From Sphingoaurantiacus capsulatus (GTDB taxonomy: Bacteria > Pseudomonadota > Alphaproteobacteria > Sphingomonadales > Sphingomonadaceae): a stretch of 15,984 bases of DNA. A program made the translations under genes and the position numbers. The notes under the pieces were generated by a model that saw only the letters and a list, made by a program, of their open reading frames with translations, ran no database searches and was not told the DNA's origin. The DNA lies in NCBI RefSeq assembly GCF_042648405.1, contig NZ_JBHRXV010000017.1:1-15984 (forward strand). Reading direction: 5' to 3'. Of this stretch, positions 1-6,582 are shown piece after piece. Numbering within the stretch: position 1 is the first letter of the stretch; each line of letters opens with the position of its first letter.

Positions 1-55
1 GTGCGCCAACTATCTCGCCAACTCAGGGTATGCTTCCGTGTAGCGTCATCCCGCT

Positions 56-976
56 CTAGGCTTCGGGCCGCGGGCTTTCCGGCGCCGCCGATACCTGACG
101 GCGCAACGCCCGCTCGCGGTGGACGATATAGAGGCCGCTGGCGACGATCACCGCCGCGCCCGCCCAGGTCGCCGCCGTCGGCGAGGTCTGCCAGATCAGC
201 CAGCCGAGCAGCACCGCCCATAGCAGTTGCAGATAGTCGAACGGCGCCAGCACCGGCACCGGCGCCAGCCGCAGCGAGGCGGTGTTGACCAGCTGCGCCG
301 CGCCGCCGGCGATGCCGACCCAGAGCAGCAGCCCCCAGGTTACCGCGTCATGCGCCTGGAAGAACCACGGCATGGTTAGGCCGGTGACGATGGTGCTGGC
401 GATCGAGAACCAGAACACCGTCGCCGTCGCGCTCTCGGTACTGCCGAGCTGGCGCAGGGTGACCGTGACCGTCGCCACCGCCAAGGCCGCGACGATGCCG
501 ACCAGCGCCGCCACCGGCTCGATATGCGACCCGCCCGGCTGGACGACGATGACGACGCCGACCAGCCCGACCGCGATCGCCGTCCAGCGGTGACGCCCCA
601 CCGGCTCGGCGAGGAAGATCGCGGCGAGCGCCGTCGCAAAGAACGGCACCGAGAAGCTGATCACCGTCGCCTCGGCGAGCGGCAGCATGCGGATCGCCTG
701 GAAGTTGAGCACCATGCCGGTCAGGCCGATGATGGCGCGGCTGACATGCGCCTTGGGGCGCACCACCTTCGTCCCCGCCCAGCCCGGCCCGACCAGCAGC
801 CAGCCGAACACCAGCGGCAGCGAGAACAGGTTCCGGTAGAAGATGATCTCGACGACATGCGCGCCATGGTCGCTGGCGAGCTTTACCCCCGCTGCCATGA
901 TCGCGAAGGTTAGTCCCGCCGCCAGCCGCAGCCAGATGGCGCGACGATAGTCGGCGGGGGAAGCGGGCGGCGCCAT
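56..976 (-). CDS. EamA/DMT-superfamily transporter
   Basis: This is an inner-membrane transporter of the drug/metabolite transporter (EamA) type, 306 residues, the normal length for the family. The sequence shows about ten hydrophobic segments in two repeats of roughly 140 residues. The first repeat includes the conserved-looking stretch around EIIFYRNLFSLP (residues 43-54), and it ends near residue 145 with a VVIVVQPGG-like segment typical of EamA domains. The C-terminus is short, charged and probably cytoplasmic. It lies 39 nt downstream of the LysR gene on the same strand, so the two probably share a transcript. Family members usually export amino acids or metabolites, and the substrate cannot be read from the sequence. 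Its place beside a dialkylglycine decarboxylase suggests, by inference only, movement of an amino acid such as 2-aminoisobutyrate or its metabolites. The family call is firm; the substrate is unknown. Confidence 0.9.
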   Translation of the reverse strand: MAPPASPADYRRAIWLRLAAGLTFAIMAAGVKLASDHGAHVVEIIFYRNLFSLPLVFGWLLVGPGWAGTKVVRPKAHVSRAIIGLTGMVLNFQAIRMLPLAEATVISFSVPFFATALAAIFLAEPVGRHRWTAIAVGLVGVVIVVQPGGSHIEPVAALVGIVAALAVATVTVTLRQLGSTESATATVFWFSIASTIVTGLTMPWFFQAHDAVTWGLLLWVGIAGGAAQLVNTASLRLAPVPVLAPFDYLQLLWAVLLGWLIWQTSPTAATWAGAAVIVASGLYIVHRERALRRQVSAAPESPRPEA

Positions 977-1015
977 CCCTCAGGCGTAGAGCGCATGCTG
1001 CGCTGCGGCAACCGC

Positions 1016-1894
1016 CTAAGCCGCTTGATCCGCTAACCAGCCGACAAAGGCTTCGGTCGCCTCGGACAGCGGCGCGCCGCTGCGGGTCAGCAGGTGGAAC
1101 TGATTGCGGCACGGCACCCGCCGGCCGGACAGCGCCACCAGCTGCCCGCGCCGCAGCAGGCCATCGACCAGCGAGCTGTGCCCCATCATGAAGCCGCGGC
1201 CGTTGAGCGTCGCCTCGACCACCATCGAATAAAGCGAGAAGGTCTGCACGACCTGCCCCGTGACGCGCGGTTCGCCGGTCACCGCCAGCCAGTCGTCGAA
1301 ATCCTGCGCCCAGTAGGTGTCGAGCATCAGCGGCGCGCCCGCCGGCAGGCCCCGATCGTCACGCGGGCCGGCGGCGAGCGACGGTGCCGCCACCGGCACC
1401 ATCTCATCGACCAGCAGCGGGCGATGATCGCACCCCGAAAAGGGCGGCCGGCCGTAGCGGATGGCGATGTCGAAACCGGCGCTGCGCATGTCGATGACGG
1501 TCGCATCGGCCCAGATTTCGACCGAGGTGTTGGGGTGGCGCGCATGGAAATCGTCGAGCCGCGGCCCGAGCCAGAGCTGTGCCAGCGCCGGCAAGATGGT
1601 GACCCGCACCGTCCGCGCCCCCGCACCGGCGCTGATCTCGCGCGTCGCCGCCGCGAGCTGATCGACCGCCGGCGCGACCCGCTGCGCATAGCGGCGCCCG
1701 GCCTCGGTCAGGGTCACGCCCTGCGCGTGCCGTTGGAACAGCGGCACGTCGAGGAAGGCCTCCAGCGCCTTGATGCGCTGGCTGACCGCGCCCGCCGTCA
1801 CGCCGAGCCGGTCGGCGGCGAGCGCGAAACTTTCGGTCGCCGCCGTCGCCGCGAACACGCGCAGCCAGTCGAGATTGGGCAGGTCGCGCTGCAT
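1016..1894 (-). CDS. LysR-family transcriptional regulator (GcvA-like), candidate regulator of the adjacent decarboxylase
   Basis: This is a cytoplasmic DNA-binding regulator of about 292 residues, the usual LysR length. The N-terminus has the LysR winged helix-turn-helix (LDWLRVFAATAATESFALAA, then GVTAGAVSQRIKALE). The linker helix follows, and then a periplasmic-binding-protein-like effector domain from about residue 90, including the stretch around DIAIRYGRPPF. The start was set at the ATG giving MQRDLPNLDW, because HTH proteins of this class start there. A GTG seven codons upstream (at 1915) is possible. It is divergent from the dialkylglycine decarboxylase gene across fewer than 100 nt, the classic arrangement for a LysR regulator and its target. 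In Burkholderia cepacia a LysR-type regulator (DgdR) also neighbours dgdA; equivalence here is inferred, not shown. It probably autoregulates. The DMT transporter gene follows on the same strand. Confidence 0.92.
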   Translation of the reverse strand: MQRDLPNLDWLRVFAATAATESFALAADRLGVTAGAVSQRIKALEAFLDVPLFQRHAQGVTLTEAGRRYAQRVAPAVDQLAAATREISAGAGARTVRVTILPALAQLWLGPRLDDFHARHPNTSVEIWADATVIDMRSAGFDIAIRYGRPPFSGCDHRPLLVDEMVPVAAPSLAAGPRDDRGLPAGAPLMLDTYWAQDFDDWLAVTGEPRVTGQVVQTFSLYSMVVEATLNGRGFMMGHSSLVDGLLRRGQLVALSGRRVPCRNQFHLLTRSGAPLSEATEAFVGWLADQAA

Positions 1895-1988
1895 CAGGAA
1901 ATCTAGGCCTCGCACGCAGGATTAGTGGGTTGCGCATGCCGAAGCTTCGCGCGCCTTATCGCGCCATAATCAGGAGAATGTGCGTCCC
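1895..1988. promoter_or_regulatory. Divergent control region between the LysR gene and the dialkylglycine decarboxylase gene
   Basis: This short shared intergenic region must carry both promoters and any LysR operator. It contains a perfect 10-bp palindrome, cgaagcttcg, at 1940-1949, and just after it a near direct repeat, cgcgccttat (1949-1958) and cgcgccataat (1960-1970). An AGGAG Shine-Dalgarno-like sequence lies at 1972-1976. A CATAAT at 1965-1970 resembles a -10 element but has no good -35 at the right distance. Operator function is inferred from position and symmetry. Confidence 0.4.
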
Positions 1989-3347
1989 ATGGCAAGTCTC
2001 GATGCGATCCGTCCGTCCAGCCCCAGTCCGTCTGCGGGTGGCACGCTGTCGCCCAACGACCTGGCGCGCAACCTCATCCGCTACGGCGGCAGCTTCCTGC
2101 CCTGCCTGATCGAGCGTGCCGACGGCGCCTATGTCTACGATCAGACCGGGCGGGCACTGCTCGATTTCACCTCGGGCCAGATGAGCGCGATCCTCGGCCA
2201 CAAGCACCCCGAGATCGTCGCGACGATGAAGGCGGCGGCCGACGAGCCGGTGCACCTGTTCTCGGGTTTCCTGTCAGAGCCGGTGGTGAAGCTCGCCGAG
2301 GTGCTCGCCGACCTGCTCGGGCCCAAGCTCAGCCGCTCCATCCTGCTGTCGACGGGTGCTGAATCGAACGAGGCGGCGCTGCGCCTCGCCAAGCTCTACA
2401 CCGGCGGCCATGAGGTGATCGCCTTCGACCTCGCCTGGCACGGCATGACCGGCGCCGCCTTCCCGACCACTTTTTCCGCCAGCCGCCGCGGCTATGGCCC
2501 GCAGCTCCCCGGCGTGATGGCGCTGCCCACCCCTTATGTGTACCGCCGCCCCGACTGGGCTGGCGACGGCTTCGAGCTCGACATGCTCGACTATGCCTTC
2601 GGGCTCATCGACCGGCAGAGCATCGGCGCGCTCGCGGCGGTGATCGTCGAGCCGATCCTCAGTTCGGGCGGCCTCATCGAGCCGCCGCCGGGCTATCTCG
2701 CGCGGCTCCACGAAAAGTGCCGCGAGCGCGGCATGCTGTTGATCGTCGATGAGGCGCAGACCGGGCTCGGCCGCACCGGCGCGATGTTCGCCTCCGAGCA
2801 TCACGGCATCACCCCCGACATCATCACGCTGTCGAAGACGCTCGGCGCCGGCCTGCCGCTGGCGGCAACGCTCACCTCGCCGGAGATCGAGGAACGCTGC
2901 CATGAGCGCGGTTTCCTCTTCTACACCACCCACGTGTCCGACCCCTTCCCGGCGCGCATCGGCCTGAAGGCGATCGAGATCATTTTGCGCGACCACCTGA
3001 CCGCGCATGCCGCGAAGATGGGCGCACAGCTGAACGTGATGCTGCGCGAGCTGCAGGACCGCTTCGAGTGCGTCGGCGACGTGCGCGGGCGCGGACTGCT
3101 CGCCGGCGTCGAGTTCGTGCGCGATCCCGCGAGCAAGATGCCGGTACCCGCCTTCGGCGCTGCCGTGTCGCGCCGCTGCTTCGAGCTCGGCCTGTGCGTC
3201 AACATCGTCCAGCTGCCCGGCATGGGCGGGGTGATGCGCATGGCGCCGCCGCTCACCATCACGGCGCAAGAGCTGGCGCAGGGCGTCGACATCATCGGCG
3301 CGGCGATCGGCGACTGCCTCGCCGCCGGCCTTCTCGACCAGGGCTGA
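1989..3347 (+). CDS. dgdA: 2,2-dialkylglycine decarboxylase (class III PLP aminotransferase fold)
   Basis: This cytoplasmic PLP enzyme converts 2,2-dialkylglycines such as 2-aminoisobutyrate to CO2 and a ketone, then transaminates pyruvate. The sequence tracks the Burkholderia cepacia enzyme as I remember it, with a 14-15 residue offset. In 455-residue numbering from the GTG at 1980, Q67 (FTSGQMSA) matches the decarboxylation-specific Gln52, S95 matches Ser80, W153 and M156 match Trp138 and Met141, and S229 matches Ser215. The PLP lysine K286 (ITLSKTLGAG) matches Lys272, N408 matches Asn394, R420 matches the carboxylate-binding Arg406, and the T317/V319/D321 metal-site residues are present. 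GAESN (126-130) and D257 are the usual PLP contacts. The start is uncertain: GTG at 1980 lies 3 nt and ATG at 1989 lies 12 nt after AGGAG; I use the ATG (452 aa). The gene is divergent from a LysR regulator and convergent with the DUF1801 gene 10 nt away. An ordinary omega-aminotransferase is less likely, given Q67. Confidence 0.9.
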   Translation: MASLDAIRPSSPSPSAGGTLSPNDLARNLIRYGGSFLPCLIERADGAYVYDQTGRALLDFTSGQMSAILGHKHPEIVATMKAAADEPVHLFSGFLSEPVVKLAEVLADLLGPKLSRSILLSTGAESNEAALRLAKLYTGGHEVIAFDLAWHGMTGAAFPTTFSASRRGYGPQLPGVMALPTPYVYRRPDWAGDGFELDMLDYAFGLIDRQSIGALAAVIVEPILSSGGLIEPPPGYLARLHEKCRERGMLLIVDEAQTGLGRTGAMFASEHHGITPDIITLSKTLGAGLPLAATLTSPEIEERCHERGFLFYTTHVSDPFPARIGLKAIEIILRDHLTAHAAKMGAQLNVMLRELQDRFECVGDVRGRGLLAGVEFVRDPASKMPVPAFGAAVSRRCFELGLCVNIVQLPGMGGVMRMAPPLTITAQELAQGVDIIGAAIGDCLAAGLLDQG

Positions 3348-3357
3348 AGGGCCAGGG

Positions 3358-3702
3358 CTAGGCGAGCGCCTTTCGCGAGGCCGACGCGAGCTTTTCGACG
3401 AGATCGTCGGGGATCGGCTTTGCGGCCGAAAAGGTCACGCCGGTCTTGCTCGCCTTGAGGCCGGCGGCGGCGATATCCCCGGCATGCGCGGCGATCGCCG
3501 CGGGCGCGACATAGAGGCCGCATTGCTTGCTGAACGCCGCATAGCCGGCGACGATCGCCTTGCCGATGCGGAAGCCGGGCATATTGTATTCGATGACCTC
3601 ATCGGCCTCGGGCAGCGCGGCGGCAAGTTGCGCGCGCAACCGCGCCAGCAGGGGGCGAAACGGCTCGGGGGCGGCGGCGATATAGGAGTCGTGATCGGCC
3701 AT
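3358..3702 (-). CDS. DUF1801 (YdhG-like) domain protein
   Basis: This is a small soluble protein of 114 residues, a typical single-domain DUF1801 length. The pattern fits the family: an N-terminal helix of the type 'pepfrpllarlraqlaaalPEAdEVIEYNMPGF', then a GYAAFSKQCGLYV strand region near residues 53-65, and a C-terminal SAAKPIPDDLVEKLA segment that matches the family's usual 'kp.p.dli.kl' ending. Members have the YjbR/frataxin-like fold, and some are described as iron chaperone-like; no molecular role is firm. There is no signal peptide and there are no membrane segments. It lies downstream of the tRNA-Arg terminator, so it needs its own promoter in about 36 nt, or depends on readthrough. 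It converges on the decarboxylase gene with only 10 nt between the stop codons and no visible terminator there. Confidence 0.8.
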   Translation of the reverse strand: MADHDSYIAAAPEPFRPLLARLRAQLAAALPEADEVIEYNMPGFRIGKAIVAGYAAFSKQCGLYVAPAAIAAHAGDIAAAGLKASKTGVTFSAAKPIPDDLVEKLASASRKALA

Positions 3703-3738
3703 CGTCAGCCCGATAGCAGGGTTGAGCCCGGAAACAGA

Positions 3739-3772
3739 AAAGGGCTTAGCGACATATGCCGCTAAGCCCTTT
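3739..3772 (-). terminator. Rho-independent terminator of tRNA-Arg
   Basis: This is a perfect 13-bp inverted repeat (3739-3751 with 3760-3772, loop of 8). On the minus strand it is followed by TCTGTTTC after the stem's own terminal T residues, giving a T-rich tail. It begins 7 nt beyond the tRNA CCA end, so it terminates the tRNA transcript. Confidence 0.8.
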
Positions 3773-3779
3773 GAAAATC

Positions 3780-3856
3780 TGGCGCGCCCGGAACGATTCG
3801 AACGTCCGACCCTCAGATTCGTAGTCTGATGCTCTATCCAGCTGAGCTACGGGCGC
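3780..3856 (-). tRNA. tRNA-Arg, anticodon ACG
   Basis: This is a complete 77-nt cloverleaf on the minus strand. The acceptor stem is GCGCCCG (3850-3856) paired with CGGGCGC (3784-3790), followed by discriminator G and an encoded CCA (3780-3782). The D arm contains the usual AGCTCAGCTGGATAGAGC. The anticodon stem TCAGA/TCTGA encloses loop CTACGAA, giving anticodon ACG (wobble A, normally edited to inosine, reading CGN arginine codons). The T arm has a TTCGAAT loop. A dedicated terminator follows directly. Confidence 0.97.
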
Positions 3857-3867
3857 GTGGGAGCCGT

Positions 3868-3896
3868 CACATAGTGGGGGTCGGCCAAGAACGCAA
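3868..3896 (-). promoter_or_regulatory. Candidate promoter of tRNA-Arg
   Basis: On the minus strand TTGCGT (3891-3896) and TATGTG (3868-3873) are separated by 17 nt, and the -10 ends 11 nt before the mature tRNA 5' end. Match to the sigma-70 type consensus is partial, so this is a positional prediction. Confidence 0.3.
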
Positions 3897-3943
3897 GCCT
3901 GTCGCGCTTGCCGCCTGCCGGGGCGCCGACTAGGGTCCGCGCC

Positions 3944-4501
3944 ATGATCCGCGTTGCTCCGCTGCTGCTGTCCGCCACCCTGCTTGCCGGCTGTGCCGCC
4001 ACCGCCGACGGCGAATGGCCGAGCCTCGCACGGCGACCCGGCGAGATCGAGGCGGGGACTCGCGGGCCTGCGCCCGAGCCGGCGGCGCCTGCTGCCGTCG
4101 TGACGCCGCCCGAAGCGCCCGCTGACGACAGCGCGGTCAACGAGGCGGCGGCGCGCATCGCCGACATCTCGAAGGAGTTCACCGACGTCGAGGCGCGCTG
4201 GCAGAAACAGCGCGTCGAGACCGAGACCGCGCTCACCGGCGCCGAGCGCGCCGCGCCGAACACGCCGGCCTGGTCGAAGGCGCAGCTCGAGCTGACCCGC
4301 CTCGAACGGCTGGGCGCCACTATCGGCGAGCTGCGCGACCGCGCCAATGTCGTCGCCGGCGATCTGGCGCAAGCCTCGGCGCGCGGCAGCGACGTGAAGG
4401 CGCCGCTCGATTCGGCCGGCACGCTGATCGGCCGCATCGAGGCCGCGCGCGCGGCGCATCTGACCCTGTTCGAGAGCACGCAGCGCGCGCTGGCGCGATA
4501 A
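3944..4501 (+). CDS. Small helical lipoprotein of unknown function
   Basis: This is a predicted lipoprotein of 185 residues. The N-terminus MIRVAPLLLSATLLAGC is a signal peptide with a clear lipobox (LAGC), so Cys17 should be acylated and the protein anchored to a membrane facing the periplasm. The mature part starts with a proline/alanine-rich, probably disordered stretch (to about residue 60). It continues with a charged, Ala/Glu/Arg-rich region (about 65-185) that should be almost wholly alpha-helical, with coiled-coil character. The start was set at the ATG that opens the signal peptide, not at a more upstream in-frame ATG at 3908 that would add 12 residues before it. I do not recognise a named family. 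It is divergent from tRNA-Arg and appears to be a single-gene unit. Confidence 0.75.
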   Translation: MIRVAPLLLSATLLAGCAATADGEWPSLARRPGEIEAGTRGPAPEPAAPAAVVTPPEAPADDSAVNEAAARIADISKEFTDVEARWQKQRVETETALTGAERAAPNTPAWSKAQLELTRLERLGATIGELRDRANVVAGDLAQASARGSDVKAPLDSAGTLIGRIEAARAAHLTLFESTQRALAR

Positions 4502-4502
4502 A

Positions 4503-4560
4503 AGGCCGGCGATTTTCGCGGTTAATCGTTCGTTTACCGGAACGATTCTAGAACCGGCCT
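4503..4560. other. Nested inverted repeat after the lipoprotein gene
   Basis: An inner perfect 8-bp stem (4524-4531 with 4540-4547, loop of 8) sits inside an outer 7-bp stem, aggccgg (4503-4509) with ccggcct (4554-4560). It begins 2 nt after the lipoprotein stop codon, so it may act as a terminator or mRNA 3' stabiliser. There is no T-run after it on either strand. The rest of 4561-4675 shows no convincing gene; a 76-codon plus-strand ORF there is proline/arginine-rich and looks spurious. Confidence 0.45.
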
Positions 4561-4675
4561 TGCAGGACGACGGTCAGCGCGGAATTTCCCCAAGCTGTTC
4601 CTCACGCACCCAACCCCGCCGGCCTGCAGCGCCCTTTCGCGTGCCCCAAGTAGCGGAACGCGGCGCCGACGAGCC

Positions 4676-4708
4676 GGCCCCGTCCCATCCCCAAGCCGGG
4701 ACGGGGCC
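4676..4708 (-). terminator. Candidate terminator hairpin of the ThiE-like gene
   Basis: This is a perfect 11-bp GC-rich stem, ggccccgtccc (4676-4686) with gggacggggcc (4698-4708), and a loop of 11. It starts 2 nt past the TAA of the minus-strand ThiE-like gene. No T-run follows on the minus strand, so termination is inferred from position and stability. Confidence 0.45.
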
Positions 4709-4710
4709 GC

Positions 4711-5229
4711 TTATCCTTCCGACCAGAAGTCGATCGCGCCCCAACCGGCGGCCCCCAGCAGCCGCAGCCGCGCGCTATGATTCGGCGTGACGCCGCCCAG
4801 CGCAGCCACCGCGACCCCGCGTCCGCGCGCCATCAGCCCGAATCGCACCGGCCCGAGCGGCACGGCACCCGCGTGGGAGCGCGTCGCGAACAGCGGCGAC
4901 AGGAAGGCGAGCGCCACGCCGGCGCGCCGCGCCGCGACCAGTTCGGCGATAGTGTGCGCCGATGCGGTCAGCGCTCCCGGAAAGCGGCCATGCGCGCCAT
5001 CCGCCCGCCACGCCCGCGCCTGCCGCAGCGGCCCGGCGACGACGAACAACACTCCGCGCCGCCGGCACACGGCACGCATCCGCGCCGCCAGCGCCACGCG
5101 ATCGGCGCTCCGATAGTGGCGGAAGATCACCCCGGCGCCGCGCGGCAGCCGGTCGAGCGCCGCCCACAGCGACTCGCCCTGCCGCTCATCGGTGAACAGC
5201 CAGATCTCGGGCAGGTGACGGGGGCGCAT
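4711..5229 (-). CDS. Thiamine phosphate synthase-like (ThiE/TenI family) protein, divergent
   Basis: This is a soluble TIM-barrel protein of 172 residues, shorter than the roughly 210 of canonical ThiE. The C-terminal half carries recognisable family features: SAHTIAELVAARRAG (residues 90-104), LSPLFATRSHAG (110-121, the 'SP.f.T.sh.G' phosphate-loop region), and VAALGGVTP (141-149). The N-terminal half lacks the usual ThiE substrate motifs. FRHYRS stands where ThiE has its QLR-K region, VVAGPLRQ replaces the usual ND-containing strand, and ADGAHGRF replaces HLGQ. It may therefore be a TenI-like or inactive paralogue. The start is the ATG at 5229; an ATG at 5253 would overlap the yggS start codon on the other strand. 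It is head-to-head with yggS, which also concerns a B-vitamin cofactor. Confidence 0.75.
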   Translation of the reverse strand: MRPRHLPEIWLFTDERQGESLWAALDRLPRGAGVIFRHYRSADRVALAARMRAVCRRRGVLFVVAGPLRQARAWRADGAHGRFPGALTASAHTIAELVAARRAGVALAFLSPLFATRSHAGAVPLGPVRFGLMARGRGVAVAALGGVTPNHSARLRLLGAAGWGAIDFWSEG

Positions 5230-5251
5230 CGCCTCGCTTATAGCGGGCGCC

Positions 5252-5914
5252 ATGAGTGATGCGAACGACGCCGCGACGCGGCTGGCCACCGTCCGGGATA
5301 CCATCGCGCAGGCAGCGAAGCTCGCGGGGCGGAAAGCCAGCGAGATCGAGCTGATCGCGGTGTCGAAGACCGTCGACGAAGCGGCGATTCGCCCGCTGAT
5401 CGCGGCGGGGCAGGCAAGCTTCGGCGAAAATCGGGTGCAGGAGGCGGCTGCCAAATGGCCGGCACTCCGCGACGCGAGCACGCGTCTCCATCTCGTCGGC
5501 CAGCTCCAGTCGAACAAGGCGGCCGAGGCCGTGGCGCTGTTCGACGTCATCCACAGCGTGGACCGCCCCTCGCTGGTCGAGGCGCTGGTCAAGGCGATCG
5601 GTGCGGTGAGCAAGGCGCCCGAGCTGTTCGTTCAGGTGAACATCGGCGCCGAGGACCAAAAGGGCGGCGTCGCCGTCGCAGAGCTGCCCGCGCTGCTCCG
5701 ACAGGCGCGCGAGGCCGGCCTCGCCGTCACCGGCCTGATGTGCGTGCCCCCCGCCGACATCGAGGCGGCGCCCTTCTTCGCGCTCGCCGCCAAGCTCGCC
5801 CGCGACAACGGCCTCTCGAAACTCTCGATGGGCATGTCGGCCGACTATGAGACGGCGATCATGCTCGGCGCGACGCATGTCCGCGTCGGCACGGCGCTGT
5901 TCGGGGCGCGATGA
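5252..5914 (+). CDS. yggS: YggS/PLPBP-family pyridoxal phosphate homeostasis protein
   Basis: This is a cytoplasmic single-domain PLP-binding protein of 220 residues, typical of YggS/PipY/PROSC. These proteins bind PLP on a fold-type III barrel, have no established catalysis, and buffer free PLP and amino/keto-acid pools. The PLP lysine is K39 in LIAVSKTV. Other family signatures are SFGENRVQEA (56-65), HLVGQLQSNKA (80-90), HSVDR (101-105), FVQVNIGAEDQKGG (126-139), GLMCVPP (161-167) and the phosphate-binding SMGMSADYE (192-200), ending in RVGTALFGAR. The stop codon overlaps the ATG of the HAD gene by 4 nt (ATGA), so the two are translationally coupled. The upstream promoter must lie within the 22-nt gap or inside the divergent ThiE-like gene. 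Confidence 0.95.
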   Translation: MSDANDAATRLATVRDTIAQAAKLAGRKASEIELIAVSKTVDEAAIRPLIAAGQASFGENRVQEAAAKWPALRDASTRLHLVGQLQSNKAAEAVALFDVIHSVDRPSLVEALVKAIGAVSKAPELFVQVNIGAEDQKGGVAVAELPALLRQAREAGLAVTGLMCVPPADIEAAPFFALAAKLARDNGLSKLSMGMSADYETAIMLGATHVRVGTALFGAR

Positions 5915-6582
5915 CCTACGATCTCGTCATCTTCGATTTCGACGGTGTCGTCGTCGACAGCGAGACGCTCGCCAATCAGGTGCTTGCCGACGAGCTGACC
6001 GCGCTCGGCTGCCCGACCTCGCTCGACGAGGCCTTCGACACCTACATGGGGTTCGGCTGGACCGACTGTTTGCTGAAGGTCGAGGCGCGCTGGGGCGCGG
6101 TGCCGGCCGAGCTGCGCCCGCGCGTCGATGCGATGATGACGGCGCGCCTGCCCGCCGAGTTGCGCCCCGTCACCGGCGTGGAAGCGTTTCTCGAAAGGCT
6201 GGGCACCCTGCCGCGCTGCATCGCCTCGTCGAGCCAGCCCGAATGGCTGAGCAGCCGCCTCGCGATGTTCGGCCTCGATCCGCATTTCGGCGACCGGCTG
6301 TTCAGCGCCGCGCTCCATGTGAAGCGCAGCAAGCCGCATCCCGACATCTACCTCCACGCCGCCGAGGCGATGGGGGTGGCGCCGTCACGCGCGCTGGTGA
6401 TCGAGGATTCGCCGATCGGCGTGCGGGCGGGCGTCGCGGCGGGCATGACCGTGGTCGGCCTGCTCGCGGGCACGCATATTCGCGACGGCCACGCCGACCG
6501 CCTGCGCGACGCCGGGGCGCATCATCTCGCGACGAGCTTCGACGAGATCGCCGAGCTGATCGGCCTCCGCGAGACGGCATGA
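5911..6582 (+). CDS. HAD-superfamily hydrolase, subfamily IA (phosphatase/phosphoglucomutase-like)
   Basis: This is a cytoplasmic Mg-dependent hydrolase of 223 residues. Motif I is DFDGVVVDSE with the nucleophile D9 and acid D11. Motif II is the CIASSSQ segment (103-109). Motif III is the lysine in SKPHPDIY (140-147). Motif IV is VIEDSPIGVRAG (163-174). Residues about 17-85 form the helical C1 cap of the beta-phosphoglucomutase/YieH-type group. Likely substrates are small phosphorylated metabolites such as sugar phosphates or 6-phosphogluconate, but the sequence does not decide. It overlaps yggS by 4 nt, so co-translation is expected. A link to PLP or phosphate-ester housekeeping is only a guess from that coupling. 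Confidence 0.92.
   Translation: MTYDLVIFDFDGVVVDSETLANQVLADELTALGCPTSLDEAFDTYMGFGWTDCLLKVEARWGAVPAELRPRVDAMMTARLPAELRPVTGVEAFLERLGTLPRCIASSSQPEWLSSRLAMFGLDPHFGDRLFSAALHVKRSKPHPDIYLHAAEAMGVAPSRALVIEDSPIGVRAGVAAGMTVVGLLAGTHIRDGHADRLRDAGAHHLATSFDEIAELIGLRETA

Noticed and set aside
44..54. cgtcatcccgc near the window start resembles one end of the REP-like arms.
   Set aside because: The following bases do not form the hairpin core and no second arm is present; the match is too short.
348..1112. Long open frames antisense to or out of phase with the DMT, LysR, ftsK and GGDEF-EAL genes.
   Set aside because: They are shadows produced by high GC at third codon positions, with Arg/Ala/Pro-rich translations and no recognisable domains.
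4522..4536. TTAA-N7-TTTA as a CtrA binding site.
   Set aside because: One half-site is mismatched and no gene start lies downstream on either strand, so a regulatory role is not supported.
4560..4790. Plus-strand ORF of 76 codons in the gap after the lipoprotein gene.
   Set aside because: It is proline/arginine-rich, lacks a Shine-Dalgarno sequence, runs into the antisense of the ThiE-like gene and looks like a GC-driven open frame.
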